Below, one piece after another: positions 23,520 to 36,309 of a DNA stretch of 64,000 bases. Source of the stretch: Zelopaecilomyces penicillatus (lineage: Eukaryota > Ascomycota > Sordariomycetes > Hypocreales > Pseudodiploosporaceae); NCBI GenBank assembly GCA_005765155.1, contig VCCP01000008.1, positions 620,001-684,000 on the forward strand, read 5' to 3'. Positions within the stretch are counted from its first letter, which is position 1, and each line of letters begins with the position of its first letter. The translations under genes were made by a program, and so were the position numbers. The notes under the pieces were generated by a model that searched no databases, was not told the DNA's origin, and saw only the letters and a list, made by a program, of their open reading frames with translations.

Positions 23520-24879
23520 TCATGAATGCGCCCCCATGCCATACCCTGTCGCTGACGCTGTCGTCGTCGCCGTGTTCAATGCTTGCCTGATCCCATGCGT
23601 ACCTAATCACACCAATAAGTCAACTCTCTACTTCATCAGTGTTACTCTATCAAGAAATCACTTACCCAACCCAGGCTTCGCTGTAAAGCACCGCGCAAAC
23701 TTGGCATCCTCGTCCACAGGCTCGCCTACCACGCGTAACCCCAGGATCGTCGCCAGCCGTTTACCCTTGTACCGCGTATTCATCTCAGCCAGTTCCCCGA
23801 GCGCGTCGTTGACAGAACTGGTAAAGTCAGTCGTATAAAAACTGCCATACCGGAGCTCGCCGGCCGTCAGCGGCAGCGGCATCAGCGATAGGATCTTGAC
23901 GTCTGTGATGGTTAGGCCGGAGAAGATGGACCAGCTGCCCGGGTTGAACTCCACGGAGGAGGTGGAAGTGGGCCTATCGGTTCCCGTCGCCGCTGCGTAG
24001 TCCGGGAGTTCGTCGGCGCCGCCGCTGCTGTGGATGTAGCTTGGGGGTGCTTGTATGGCGGCAACTTCGTTGAGTCGTCCGCGAGGTACGAGAGCGCGCG
24101 CTCCAAAGATGTCTTCTATCTGGTTCATCCGGCTTGCCAACGGTGCGTTGGTGTCCAGCATGCCTTTGACTGTCTCCTCTGCCTGGGCGCGAAACCGCAG
24201 AGCCTCCAGTTCATTTTGCCTTTTGACAACGATGTATTAGTAGATGTAACATCCATGTTTCTCACGCCATTCTCATCCCCTCTCTCACATAGCAGCACAC
24301 ATCACAATGCAGATTCACATTCACGTCGTGAAATACATACACTTGTAACACGCTAACAAGCTTCATGATAACTCCGTCCACCACAAATATCCTATCGGCA
24401 TCTCTGCGAATAGATTCGCCGTACGTCGGACAGACCATCTTGGGCGACGTGCCCAACTCCTCTGCTTGCCTCACGATATCCACAAGCTGGTTTCCCAGCT
24501 CCGACACCGCGAGCACCGACTCAGTCAGCACGGCGGTAAGAATATCAATATCAACTAGCAGCGCGCGCTCCGTCAACTGCAGCATATTCAACTCAAACCG
24601 CCGCAGGAACTTGTACAGAAGCTGGATAGTGAGCTTAAACGACTTGAGCACCTTGACCGCTCGCTCAAGAGCAGCGGTGCGATCAGCCGGGTCCTCGTTG
24701 AGGTCTGTGAGGTCGTTGAACGTCTGGCTAGATGCCGCGATGAGGCCGATGATGCCGATAGCCACGGAGAGCGATTGGGAACCGGAGACCGTCGCTGCCG
24801 CTGCCGGAGTCTCCACCGGACTAGCATCGGCGTCTGCCTGCATATTTGGTGGAGCAGCGCCGTTGTCGTTTACAGCCAT
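23520..24879 (-). CDS. Hypothetical protein, helical N-terminal domain
   Basis: Three exons: complement(join(23520..23602, 23666..24219, 24341..24879)), 391 aa. The start is ATG 24879 (MAVNDNGAAPP). Residues about 35-55 (SVAIGIIGLIAASSQTF) form a hydrophobic Gly/Ala-rich helix like those opening many fungal proteins with STAND-associated or azaphilone-cluster-L-like N-terminal domains. A long predicted helical stretch follows (ERAVKVLKSFKLTIQLL). The C-terminal half has an acidic/Ser linker and ends in a Thr/Ala-rich tail encoded by the short last exon (ALNTATTTASATGYG). No catalytic motif or P-loop is present. The first intron has a GTATGT donor and a CTAATAC branch region. Function is unknown; a regulatory or adaptor role would be a guess. 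Confidence 0.65.
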
Positions 24880-26260
24880 CTAAAGACGTTGATTTGTTCT
24901 CAATTTAAAGTTGCCTGCCTAGCCTTTTGATTACAACTCGAACAGAAAAAAGAGCGGGGTGAGAGGCTGAAGCTGACGAACTGAGTTGTTGGACGGCGGG
25001 GTCTGGTGAGCTTGATCGGGTAACGCTAATCCGAGTGTGTGTATGCGCGTCTTGGCCAAGCCGATGGGAGTAACATTTTAGAGCATGAAAATCTTTTAAT
25101 GTAGAGCATATTGCATGATTTGAATCAATTCTCTACGTTGACATGGTGAAGGAATAAAATCACACTTATTGACAATACTACATCCCCACACAGCTTTGCA
25201 CTACTCTGGGAATTTGATGATGAATGTGACGTAAACCCAGCTACAACCGTACGACTGCCAAAATACCCAGGAATCTCGCAATACTCATCTTCAACCAGCC
25301 GAAATAAAATATAACAGCTCGGTTTATGTACCACTCGGTTAATTATATATCACGAATGACTGAGTTTGCCTTGTGGACGCTATCTTGCATTGCGTCCATG
25401 ATCCGCTCATTCGCTCTAGGGTAGCCACCCTCGGCCCAAACCTGGATCCTCCAAGAACACTTCTACCCCCAGGACTATGACCAAGTCAATATCCCCTCGC
25501 ACCACATGCCGCATTGAATTTGAGTCAGATTCTCTGTAAAAGCTTCTGTGCCACTCTGACGCAACTCACAATCACCGGTTTTCTCTGTGTGCAACGAAGC
25601 AAAGAGATGATTGATGACGCCACCAAGGCGGCCTCCCGTGTCACAGCAGCAGGACTCAGGTTAAACAAGACACTCTCATCGCCGATATATAGAAACCATT
25701 TGAAAACAGCCGTGCTATCCTTCGGTATATTCCACTCAGCTTTGGTGACTGAGAAAAGAGTGAGAGCTGTGATCACAGAGTGAGTGTTCTGCGACTTCTT
25801 GTTTTGCAACAATGCAAAGGCTAGCAGTCCTCCGAAGAAACCTTCCGAGAGTCTAAAAAATACACATAGAGAATCTGTTTTTGGTGTCACACTCGCGGAG
25901 TGTCCCATGCCGAAGAACCATCCTAACGCTGTTGTGTATGCAGAAATAGTTTTCGCATGGCGGGCCGCTCGCATCTTGGAACTGGGCTGAATCATGATCT
26001 TGTGCTTCACATGATCAATTAGACCGGAAGCCGACCGACTTTTCACCCAAGACACTGATTCACTACTAAAGATCGATGAATATCGTCATATGGAAGCCAA
26101 TTATTGCTTGGGGATCTCGCTGCCTCACAAATCACTTCAACTCCCAGTCTACCGACAAAGCAGGACTCGAGTCTATCAACCTTGACTCGGTAGTACTTGG
26201 CCAATAAACAAGGCTGACAAGGAACGAAGAAAAAATAAACAATCCAAGGAAACAAAAAAC
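24880..26260. other. Gene-poor stretch with one doubtful ORF
   Basis: A 176-codon minus-strand frame at 25525-26055 (MSWVKSRSASGLIDHVKHK) has two hydrophobic segments and no stop, but I recognise no family in it. Codon choice is not clearly biased and no splice partners are evident. I leave it as a possible small gene or gene fragment rather than a called CDS. The rest holds the promoters of the flanking divergent genes. Confidence 0.3.
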
Positions 26261-26644
26261 ATGACGACCTCCCTCAAAGTCTACCGCGTACAAATCTCTG
26301 GCCAGCCTAGCCCCCACTACGCAGTCTTCATCGAGACCGACAACGAAGGCGCCGGAATCATGTTCCACGTCCGCCGCTCCATCGGCATCACCGGCACAAT
26401 CTACGAGAAAAAACACGTCATCCGCCCAGGACCCAGGGGGTTTCTCACCATCCGTCGGTACGATGAGCGGGGGAGCGTCAAGACAGACGACATTGACCAC
26501 TTTGAGCAGATTGCCGAGTCAATCGCGCCGCCAGCGCAGCAGTATGTTGGGCCAGTGTGCCAGTGCTATTCGTGGGTTCAGCAGGTGTTTACTGCTTTGG
26601 AGGATGATGGGGTATTGGAGACTGAGGGGATGGTTCAGACCTAA
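26261..26644 (+). CDS. Small hypothetical protein, 127 aa
   Basis: A single uninterrupted frame begins at an ATG in good context (AACAAAAAACATGACG). It uses C-ending codons heavily in its first half, as expressed fungal genes do. The product starts MTTSLKVYRVQISG, then HYAVFIETDNEGAG and FHVRRSIGITGTIYE, and ends with VCQCYSWVQQVFTALEDDGV. The beta-rich opening and terminal Cys/Trp helix resemble a widespread group of small fungal proteins of unknown function. No signal peptide or membrane segment is seen. It is divergent from the gene at 23.5-24.9 kb. Confidence 0.65.
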   Translation: MTTSLKVYRVQISGQPSPHYAVFIETDNEGAGIMFHVRRSIGITGTIYEKKHVIRPGPRGFLTIRRYDERGSVKTDDIDHFEQIAESIAPPAQQYVGPVCQCYSWVQQVFTALEDDGVLETEGMVQT

Positions 26645-27244
26645 AAGAAGGGTGGTCGGTTGAGTTGAGATTATTGTTTGGGCGAAGAAGGCGGGAGAGA
26701 AGATAGTGAGCTAGTCCTCCATCATGGATGGACCAGTCTTGGGGGAGAAAATGGAGGTTGGCGAGGACAGTGTAGTTCAAAGGCCATTACCTAGTACTGT
26801 TTGCCCATCAAATGAAGAGTTATGTTACAACAAAGCATTATTAACATGGTTGCAACAAACTTACTTTTCAATTGTGCCGTGTCCTGGCCAAATGGCCCTT
26901 ATTGTAGTAGTTGCATGAAAAGCGTCTTGTCGAAGGCGCAGACCTGAACCATTCAATATCACTGACATATCTGTATAAAGATTGGTCCATCTATTACAGA
27001 GAATTGGCCACAGCATGCCACAAGTTTAGAGATATTACAAACTATCCAGAGGGCCGAACGTGACTGTATTGAAACCAGCGCGAGCAAACCATCCGATGAG
27101 CAAAAAAAAAAAAACAATCGCTACGCTATAAACTACATGCAACACCTTATGTCGTCTTAACTTTAATATCAGCAAAACTCTTTCCCAGTCTGACTAAAAA
27201 GCCACCACGGATGAATGTTAGCCACGGCTGATGGCATATACCCG
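26645..27244. other. Convergent 3' flanks
   Basis: This interval separates the convergent 3' ends of the small hypothetical gene (+) and the uniporter gene (-). It holds A-rich stretches, including a pure A run at about 27101-27114, and no open frame with coding character. Confidence 0.45.
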
Positions 27245-28763
27245 TCAATCGCCCTTGGACCCCTTATGCTGATCCTTTGCCTCGCTCTTCTCCTTTTTTA
27301 CTTCCTTCTTCGTAGGCTCATGCTCATCACCATCATCATCATCCTCATCATTATTCTTCTGCTTCTTACCGTTTCTCTCCTTTTCCAACACCTCTTTAAC
27401 CTCCTCGCCCCCCAGATCCTTCATCTCATCCCACTCCACATCATACTCTGCTGCCGCCATCTTAATCTCCCTCCTCAGCGCATTTGCCTCGTGGATGAAC
27501 TGCTCCCACTTTTGCACATTGAACCCACGTTCTTGATACAAAGCGTGCTGCCGTTTCGAAACCGTGATGTTCATGGCAGCTTTGTAGCTTAGGTCACGGC
27601 TGATGAAGAGAAACCATAGATAGCCACCCATGATGGTCGTTAGTCCTGCGAGGTATGTGACGGGCTCTACAAGATCCCATCCCATCTCTGTGTGGAATGT
27701 GATGTAGTAGACGATCCCCCACCAAGTTGCTAGAGCTGCGAACCCGCCCTTGGCGAGAAGATGGGCTCCTTTGTGGGCGATTTGGTCGCATTCGGTCTTG
27801 ACTTTCATCATATCGTCAATCTGCCGTGACATGCGCCTTAACTGCACGCGCATGTAGTATGTTCGGTCTTTGAAGCTAGGCACAGCGACCCGCAGCTCTT
27901 TGTCATAGCCCTCAATGTTGATGGCGAATTCGCGCCCTCGTGCAGCGTCTCTGATGAAGTCTCCAACCTCGGTGCTGCCACTCCATCTCACCCAGTTCGC
28001 CTCGTCTGTATTCGGACCCTCATGACCAAGGCCAGAGTACTGGGCAACGTTTGTACGGTCATTTTCGTGCTTATTGGGCTTTTTTTCATGATCACCCTCG
28101 GCTCGAAAGACTATATCCGGGAGCTTTTCTCGATTATTGACTTGTAGGGGTGGAATCTCAGCCTGTATCAGCCTCTCCAGATACGACAGCGGCTGGTTGG
28201 GATGGATAAGGAGCGCCAGTGGATCTACATGGCGGTCGTTGTGCTTCTTCTGCTCACTCTCGGTTTCGTTGATGTGCTCTTGCTCGGGGTGAAATGGCAT
28301 CGGAAGGATAAGCTTGAGGAGTCGTGTCGGGGTCGTTAGAAGCCGCCCTGATAGATACAAAGGTTAGCTGGTCGCATTCGTAAAATGTTCAAGGGTGAAA
28401 GAGAGCGTTAGTTCTACCTTTAGTTTTGTCGCCTTTCGCAGGGTCAGGCGACGTCGATTCCGGCTGAGCGCTGCTACTTTCTCTATGCCATGGCCGGTCG
28501 TTGACCAACCTCTGCGCGCCTTTGGTGGTTGTGACGCGCTGCTCCTCCTCGTCCACAGCCTTTTGATTCAGCTGTTTTGCCTTTTTGGACGCCTCATCCT
28601 CCCTATAATTCCTCGATATAGATAGATGGCGTACCGAGGTCACGGAAGAGCCTTGGTACAGACACCTGAGGGACTTGTTGCCATGGGCTGATGGGCATGT
28701 TGGAAACGGCACACTGAGGAGCGACGGCGCGCGCAATGCTGCCTGTCGAAAAACCCAACTCAT
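27245..28763 (-). CDS. MCU: Mitochondrial calcium uniporter, pore-forming subunit
   Basis: Two exons: complement(join(27245..28347, 28418..28763)), 482 aa. The basic, Ser/Arg-rich N-terminus (MSWVFRQAALRAPSLLS ... RHLSISRNY) is a typical mitochondrial presequence. A coiled-coil segment around YYMRVQLRRMSRQIDDMM precedes two transmembrane helices: FAALATWWGIVYYITFH and YLAGLTTIMGGYLWFLF. Between them lies the selectivity-filter motif WDLVEP (W339, D340, E343), the WDxxEP signature of MCU. The tail is highly charged (Lys/Glu/Asp) and probably disordered. The protein should form the Ca2+-selective channel of the inner mitochondrial membrane. The join of exon 1 (TK) to exon 2 (GRLLTT) is in phase with a GCTAAC branch site. 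Confidence 0.93.
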
Positions 28764-29497
28764 TGCGTAGCCCGACTGTGATGCAGCTTCTCACGCAAGA
28801 ATAGAGTTGTAACAGCGTTGTAAAGAGTTTAGGCGATGTGAGTGGGCGATTCTACATACAACATGAAGCTGGGGATCTTGGATGACCACATGTCGCCAGG
28901 GTTGGGCTGAGTATGACGTCAGTGGGCTGCCGTCCGTGCAGACTCCTAAACGGCCATCAAGGGTCTGCCTTGAACTTTCAAGGACAAGTCACACCATCCC
29001 AATTTGGCGTCTTGGTATTGGAAAAAATCAGGGATATAGATTGCAACAGGCAACTGCTTTGCCTGGTAATTACATTACCTGCACATTTGCAAGATTAACA
29101 AAGGTCGTTTAAGTCACCCGTCCTTCCAATCAAGGCATCAAGTAGTAGAGGTGCCACAACAGACCAGGATCACGCATTCTTCGACGAGCGGCGAAACAAA
29201 GTCAACGGAACCAAGAAACATTGAAAGACAATAATACTATACTATTTGTCTTTTATTTCTGTGTGATGAACACACCTCTTTTGTACATTCAACTCCTGGA
29301 TCAGATTGTCCTGTGGGTTGTGTACTTAACACATTCTCCAGCATAATGACGGCATCAACTGAGTATGATGATCACTCATAAATAGATACTGTGAGACTAC
29401 CAGAAAGCTAAAACGGTTCAATTTATTGATAGAGTAGTATCAGCCGGCAATCTCTGGAGGATGCTTGATTTCGCAAGTAAAAGCTTAACCCAGGTTT
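28764..29497. other. Intergenic between uniporter and P450
   Basis: It carries the uniporter promoter (read leftward from 28763) and the P450 3' flank. A 76-codon plus-strand frame at 28882 has no coding character that I can identify. Confidence 0.4.
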
Positions 29498-31482
29498 CTA
29501 CTCCTCGATGCGCCTTGGAGAAAAACGGACCATCAAGTTCGGCCTCTGCCACATGACATGTTGATGACTTTGTCCCTCCCAATCAAGATCTGGATCCAAG
29601 ATCTCCATGTCATACATCCAAACCAACTTTGCTAAGATCAGATTAATCTGCATGAGGGCAAAACTAGGTCGAGGGTGTCAGCTATCGTTTCAGGGCTCGC
29701 CCAGATGATGATTCCCTTTTAGTGTATCACTTACTTTTGTCCGATGCACCCATGCGGTCCAAGCAAGAATGGCTGGCTTGCTTCTTTGGTATCGGTGGAG
29801 TTGGGATCCAACCACCGCTCAGGCTTAAATGCATATGGGTCAGAGAAATACTTTTCATCATGAGTTACAGTCCATGCATGTGTAGATACGTCATACTATT
29901 CCTCAGTGTCAGCTGTGAAATATAAAGAGATTGGAAGACGGGGTATCTAGGCCTACTCCCGGTGGAACATAGAATTGACTAATCTGCAATCCTGGTGATA
30001 TTCGAGGGAATCCACAGGCCCCAGGAGGGTAGCATCTGAGGCCCTCACAGATGACTGCATACAGATATGGAAGCTGTCTCGCATCAGTAGCATTTATTTC
30101 TTCGTAGGATGAAAACGTTGTTGTAACCTCCATCTGCAACTTCCGAAAACAGTCTGGATTGCTGAGCAAATAGAATGTCGTTGCAGCTAAACAGGTTGAA
30201 GTAGTCTCGCCACCAGCAATACTAGCTCCTTCTTAGCATTGAAGACCGTGTAGCAACAGAGAAAATACACTTACGTTAGAGTCGAGACGTGGGCTGCCAT
30301 TTCTTCCCTGCCAAGATTCCCTTCTTCATAGTTTTTGATGATCACGGATAGAAAGTCTTTACGGGCTGACTTCTTTGCTAACCTCCTGGTGATGGTGAGT
30401 CTAGTTATATCCTCCTGCTAATATGGCTAGAGATACATACTCTGAAACCTTTTGTCGACTATATTCCGAGTTCCTGTTGCGAAGCGCAAAAGTGGATGGG
30501 AATAACAGCTTGGTGAGAGTGACTACGAGTGGCAATCGTCGTAGGTTGTCGATTAAAGTGATGATATACATATGATTGAGGATAATCTCAGCCCAGAAAT
30601 GAGGCTCACCTTTGATGTTTTTTTGTCAACATATGATATCATGCGTCATTTATAGTAAATAAAAACTCACCGTTTTTTATGCTGTGAAAAGACTGCCCAA
30701 ACGCCATCTCTCCCAGAACATCAAAAGTGATCATCTCATACCATTTGCTCATATTCAGCCCTTTTGGCCCAGTGCCGTCTTTTCCTACGCGGTTAATAAA
30801 TTCGTCGACAGCATGGGCGACAATATCTTCTTGCTCTACTAGAGACTTCGTAGAAAATGCCGTGAGTAGCATTTTGCGCATTTTGCCATGCGCTTGAGGA
30901 TCTCGCTCGCTTCCGATACACGTCGATGCGAATCCTGCTCCAAAGATGTCGTAAAACTTGCTTTTGATGGGTCTTGGATTGCTTCCCGTGCGATGACCGT
31001 AGATGGCCTTCCACGACTCGACTGAAGCGAATGAGAGCTCATCTGGTGTGATGCGTACCACATCACCTATTTAAGAGGGTCAGTCTTCAGCAGCCGTTGA
31101 AACAAAGGAACAATAGTAGTCCGTACCATACTTGAGATGCTGTTCTTGGATGGCACGGTGGAAACGACCGCGCTGGCAGTGGTAGATGCGCCATATCTGA
31201 TATTTGGGCTGAGCTACGAGTGACTGAAGAAGGGAGCACAAGAGTGCACTTACCAGACTGGACCTCGCTATAAGTGGCCCTGGGAAATTCGACAATGGGT
31301 GGAAAAACAGATTGTGGACAGCAGAGGCAATGATGTACGTGAGAATCTAGATTAGATATTGTCAATCATGGCCTGACACGCTGGGGGAATCGTGAAGCTG
31401 AGAAGTGGAAGACAGGCAGACCTACTGCACCCAGAACAATGCCAATAGACGGAGCTTTTGTTACTACAGGTATATCAAACAT
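29498..31482 (-). CDS. Cytochrome P450 monooxygenase
   Basis: Nine exons: complement(join(29498..29663, 29735..29895, 29957..30221, 30275..30385, 30441..30609, 30671..31066, 31127..31208, 31254..31346, 31426..31482)), 499 aa, the normal microsomal P450 length. The N-terminus has a hydrophobic anchor (GIVLGAILTYIIASAV) and a proline hinge (HPLSNFPGP). The I-helix reads AGGETT (305-310), with the acid-Thr pair for oxygen activation. ExxR is E362-R365 and the PERW motif is FKPERW. The heme loop is FLLGPHGCIG with ligand Cys441. The loop has HG where many relatives have RG or RN. The family resembles the P450s that oxidise sesquiterpenes, including the trichothecene C-15 hydroxylase type. A sesquiterpene synthase lies 1.1 kb upstream on the same strand, suggesting that it oxidises that product. 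The substrate is inferred. Confidence 0.92.
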
Positions 31483-32622
31483 GGCAAAAATCAAAAATTA
31501 TGGCCAAGAAAGTGTTTGGGAAAGCTGGCTTTCAAAGTCGGTTTTGCTCAGTGGACCACGAAATTGTAGTAAAAGACGTGGATGCTTCTATCTTGTCCAG
31601 ACCAGAATATTGATGCCACTGGAGAGAAACAACCTGCCACCTGTGGGGCACATTTCCGCTTTGAAGCATCCTCTTCTACCCCATCAGGCGGCTCTGAACC
31701 TACTTCAATTGCCGAGATTGACATGAGTTCGCTGTGGTCTGCGACACTGGAACTGACATCCGGATATCCGAGTAAGCTAATTAGTACACATTAGCAACCA
31801 ATCAATTATCCAGCATTTATTTTTGCTAGGCTTGTCATTGCGCCCTGTGAGGGCTGAATCTAGACAACGCCCTTGTAGAGAGAGACATACATCACGGGTC
31901 CGTAGTGGTGTTGCTTTTGCGGGCCCGAGCCATGATCCAGGCTTGCCTGATGGGGGATCGTGAAGAAATGATAGGCGCGAGCAACTGTAAGCTAGAGGAC
32001 AATAACATGTACAATCAGCATGAAAGTAGCGCCTTCTTGAATGTTGGCTCGGCAATCGCCTCGGTGATTGAGTACAGGTCCAGCTAGTAAACGTGTCATG
32101 AATGACATGATTAATCTTTGAACTTTAGTATTGCTCATGTTATTACTACCGCAAACCGACTACAGAATCCGGAAATATGCAGTACTCAAGGTTATCAGAC
32201 TAGAGAGACATCGTTAGTTCACATTAGGGCTACATTAGGGCGTCTGGGCTTGTTTTCTCAATCTAATAGGTCCATGGTTCGGATTGGCTGGATGCGGTCA
32301 GCTCTTCATCAACGGTTCAATAGCGCACTTCGGGTATTGATTTGGGAAGGGGGTTTACATCCGGAACCCTATTGAAAGGCAGGGTTCGTTGCAACTCTGA
32401 TATTGCATAGTTCAGCCAAGGACAGGGAATGCAGCTAGAAGATAGGGCAACCTTAAATCCCACATCTTCGCCGTAGAAGACATAGATAATGGAAATGAAT
32501 GACTGTGATTGGGAGGGCATGTGATGACGACAAACATCGAGTAGACGTAGATATTCCGCATGCGTTTAGAGACACATATTACACTCCATATTCCAGGAAT
32601 ACATAAGCTTGACAAAATTTTG
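31483..32622. other. Intergenic between P450 and terpene synthase
   Basis: It contains the P450 promoter and the terpene synthase 3' flank. Small open frames (up to 95 codons) show no motif. The two genes lie head-to-tail on the minus strand, so each probably has its own promoter here. Confidence 0.45.
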
Positions 32623-33875
32623 TTACTGGCTTACATGTTGTTCAATGTGAGCGGTATAACGCCGAGAAGTCTTACTCCAGAGCTCATTGCCGCTTATTTG
32701 GTATTCCAACCCCTTGATGTATAGCATGAGGTCGCCACTCGGCAGATTTTCAACATCTGCTTGCCGCTTCGCCACCAGCATCTCGTGTTGCAGCTCCCAC
32801 TCCCGGCACAACATCCATAGAATCCGTTTACTAGCCGAGACTGGCAAAGATGTTTCATCTGCCAGAACTTGTACAGCGGAGCAGATTGCAGCGCCTTCTG
32901 GGTGGCCTGTCCGCGAGGCGGCAAGCTCCTTTTCCCAGCTCATGATGTCGTTCACGACGGCGAGGTGCCTGGCGCAGTTCTTCTCAATGGGCTGGACTGA
33001 TGCAATCTCCTCTTTGCTGAGATGAAGCTTCATGGCGAATCTTTCCAGTGCACACAAAAGACTAAACCAGAGAAAATCGTCAGCAAAAACGTTGTCGACC
33101 TGCGGGGGAGTATGGTATGTTATCTTCAGTGACAGAATAGCCAAACCAAACTCACGTTTTTCCAACATCATTTTCTCGGTAAGCCAGGTACTCTCCTAGC
33201 CCTCGAATGGTGAGACGGGCTTTATCCGTTTGGGCTCGCATAAAAGTAAACGTCGGCTCAAGCACACTGTTCGCGAGCTGCTTATCACAAGCACGCATAC
33301 TTTCCCAAAGGTCATACATAATCCACTCCACAGGCACAGATCGATCTGGTAACACGTCGCCACGAGCTATAGGCATGAGTTTCTCATTGTAGGCAGATCC
33401 TACATCCAATGACATGTCTTCTAATAGATCTGCAACATCAAGTTAACAAGATGCCACCGTGAGTTGAAGATTCAGACTAGAAAGACCAGAGTAGGAGGCT
33501 TATAAGGTACACACCATCTGTTAAAAAGAGCAAAGTCAACAGCCTGCAGGCAAAATGGATGCGATCATCCCTTGCCCGTGGGTAGTAAAGGCAGACGACG
33601 CGAGGAAAACCAGCTGCAACAAATTTTGCCTTTTCCTTGCTCCCTTTGAAAGGCCAGTTTTGGAGAAAATATTCATTGACTTCATGAGTGACTTGAGGCT
33701 CTAACGGATGGCACAAGGGTTTGAATCGCGATGGAGGCGGCGTGAAAAGAGGCTCAGATAAAGTCACGTTCGCTCTGTCTGTTGCTGGTTGCATCTTGGA
33801 ATGCAGAACCGGGATTGGCTGTTTCATTGAGGTCGTAACTTCTCCATACGATTCACTTATAGTTGAAGGAGCCAT
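32623..33875 (-). CDS. Sesquiterpene synthase, aristolochene synthase-like
   Basis: Three exons: complement(join(32623..33061, 33156..33429, 33515..33875)), 357 aa. I chose ATG 33875 (MAPSTISESYGE). An in-frame ATG at 33923 would add 16 residues. The metal-binding aspartate motif is DDLLED (120-125), split by intron 1. The NSE triad is NDIMSWEKE (N249, S253, E257). Flanking blocks GKTLLCALERFAM and GLEYQISGNELWS match fungal class I aristolochene-type synthases closely. The enzyme should ionise farnesyl diphosphate with Mg2+ and cyclise it to a sesquiterpene hydrocarbon; the exact product cannot be read from sequence. The 3' end is uncertain: HIEQH is followed by GTAAGCCAG, which could be a donor to a further short exon rather than the end VSQ. 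Confidence 0.9.
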
Positions 33876-36309
33876 ATTGAAAATAAAAACAATGTTTATT
33901 TCGCCAATTGGTTTGATGCTCATTCACGAGTAGGTTGCCCAATCTTTGGTTTGCAGCAATCTCGAGCTTTATGCAATCAAGATTGACCGAAAGAGGAAAT
34001 ATCATGTCACTGCAATGATCACATGTTCGGCCCAACTATCTGGAGATGCAAGTATCGGAATCTCGGGAAGCATAGTCTGATTGATGAAGGAATTAGAGCT
34101 ACCCTCGGTGAGACATACCACTTTCATGGCTTGCTTACTATCAGTTTGATAGTTTGGATGCTAGTGCCGGGCCACAGCCACACCGCCCTAGTTACTGATG
34201 GAAGGCTGAATCAACATTCAGTGCATATGTTTATGTACCTTGCAACCAGTTCAGAAGATCAAGTGTTCATCCCAACCCTCCATACCGACCTATTAACGGA
34301 TGACTTGGAAACCAATCCAGATAGCTGGAGGCATACATTCAGCGACAGGTTTTGGTGCCGCCGTAATTACCGCTGTGAATCTTTAAGAGATCATTTGTTT
34401 GTAAGCTATATATATCACACCAGCTCGCACCCACTGATTCTAGAACATATTTTAAATTGCTCACGATCGAGATTCTTTACTAAACTAGTGATTAATCTTC
34501 AAGTTTAGCTCTGCAAACAACGCTTGTGTAATCATAAACGCGTCTGTGCTACGTACCACACTCCATCGTCTTACATGTGGGTAGGAAGATACAAAACATG
34601 TATTTTGCCCAATTTGCCGTCTGATAAGGCCCTGCACATCGCTAAACTAAGTGCCCGTTCATTTGGATTACCTTTGGCCAGGTTAGTGCATAATCATGCC
34701 ATCCGGCCGGCAGACTTGAGCAACACAAGCCGTCAAATTCTACAACGGCAAGTTTGAATCTACTTACAACTCAGTACTAACTTACGGATACTGCATAAGT
34801 TATTGGTAAGACTGCTTAACTGTAAAACTACAAGCCTCTTTGGCAGAAGTAAAAACGGGGACAACCGTCCACGGGGCTCGCCATTTCCACACGTGGCAGG
34901 GGTTGGTTGAACTACAAGTTGTCGCTGCATGCTTCGATGACTTATGCGAGAACGTTGAATGAATAAACTGTTGTGCAACTGTTAGGTTGTGGCATTTGTT
35001 GGGACACTTGCGCCTGCAAACTTGGAGGCTAGAGAGTCTATTCTTTACTTTGCAAGGTGAACGATGATGTAATTTTGCTGGATGTGAGCAATTATATAAC
35101 ATCAGTTTGGGAAAACACGCACAGTCTTTATGCATTTGATATTGGTAAAAGCTGGCACAGGTATCGAGTTCATTGACGGAAAAAAGACAAAGGGGTAAAT
35201 GCTGTCCGCTGCGTAAGATTACAAGGATAACATCGCAACAAAAGCTCAACCATGTAGAAAGAGTTCCAATTATCCATACAGACTACGATGATGTGCGTTC
35301 TATCAAGTCAATATACTTGATACCACTTATCAATCTGGTTATAGCTGGCAAGACTGGACTTGATATGCGCATCAAGTTCGTACGGACTTCAGTCAAGCTG
35401 GGGATCACGTCGCCGAGATATTAAAGGATAATGATAACATTGGCCGTTCTGACTGGCACGATTATTGAGTTGTGTTCACAACGATTGTGATTTTTAACTC
35501 TGTGCCGATCAGAATAAGCCAAACAGATATCTTCAAGGCGCTCGACATGGGCAGCGATGGTCAACACATGCAGCACCCATGGATGTCGACTAGCGGAGCG
35601 CGCTACTTGTCTAAGAAGTCATGCACACCTCCAAGATATGTCAATCTACTTTTGACAAGCGCAGAAGTCGAATAAGGATCTTTTGTCGTGGTCGCTGTGA
35701 TATTTTCTGCTTCTGGGAAATCTTTGCTGGTTCAAGAACATCCTATCATGGAATAACGAGGCGAACGTGCTTGACAAGCTAGTGTAAGATGATCTTGTCT
35801 TTGGACCGCATACAGCACCCTTGAAGGGGACTGCAAATTTAAATGAGAGTACCAACCAGAAAGAGAAGCGCAAGAACTTCAAGATCGTCGCTCAGTCTCA
35901 TGAGTCAAGTGAATATGCCAGACATGATGTTGCGATAACGAAAAGTTTTGCTCTTGCAAAGCTTCTCGCTAGCCTGTCATTGTATATACAAGTCAAGAGG
36001 TTGTATGATGGGAGCTACACTGGTAGCAGAAAGAAACAGGCCGAAGGGCAGCCCCAATAAGAAGCAGCAATCGATAACTGAGTAGTGGGATATTCACAAG
36101 AAGGGCTGTTAGTATTTTCTTGATAAATGCAGAGCTCAAGACCTTTTCATCGGCGCAGAGTGAACCAAGCCAATCTCAAATCCTCATTCAAGTGGGAAGG
36201 TCTTCGCGTGAAGTCTCAACATATGTACACAATATATAGGCATGGCAATGGTGATCCATGCTGGCCTATAGACGTTGGCGGCAGTATTTCCACGTCATTC
36301 ATAACTTCA
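33876..36309. other. Gene-poor region upstream of the terpene synthase
   Basis: A plus-strand frame of 161 codons (34023-34508) and several shorter ones have no recognisable domain and no coding bias I can detect. The interval should hold the terpene synthase promoter. It could contain a degenerate cluster gene, but I cannot support one. Confidence 0.4.

Noticed and set aside
34023..34508. A 161-codon plus-strand ORF upstream of the terpene synthase
   Set aside because: No recognisable family, no hydrophobic or domain pattern, and no splice partners; chance openness is likely in 2.4 kb of intergenic DNA.
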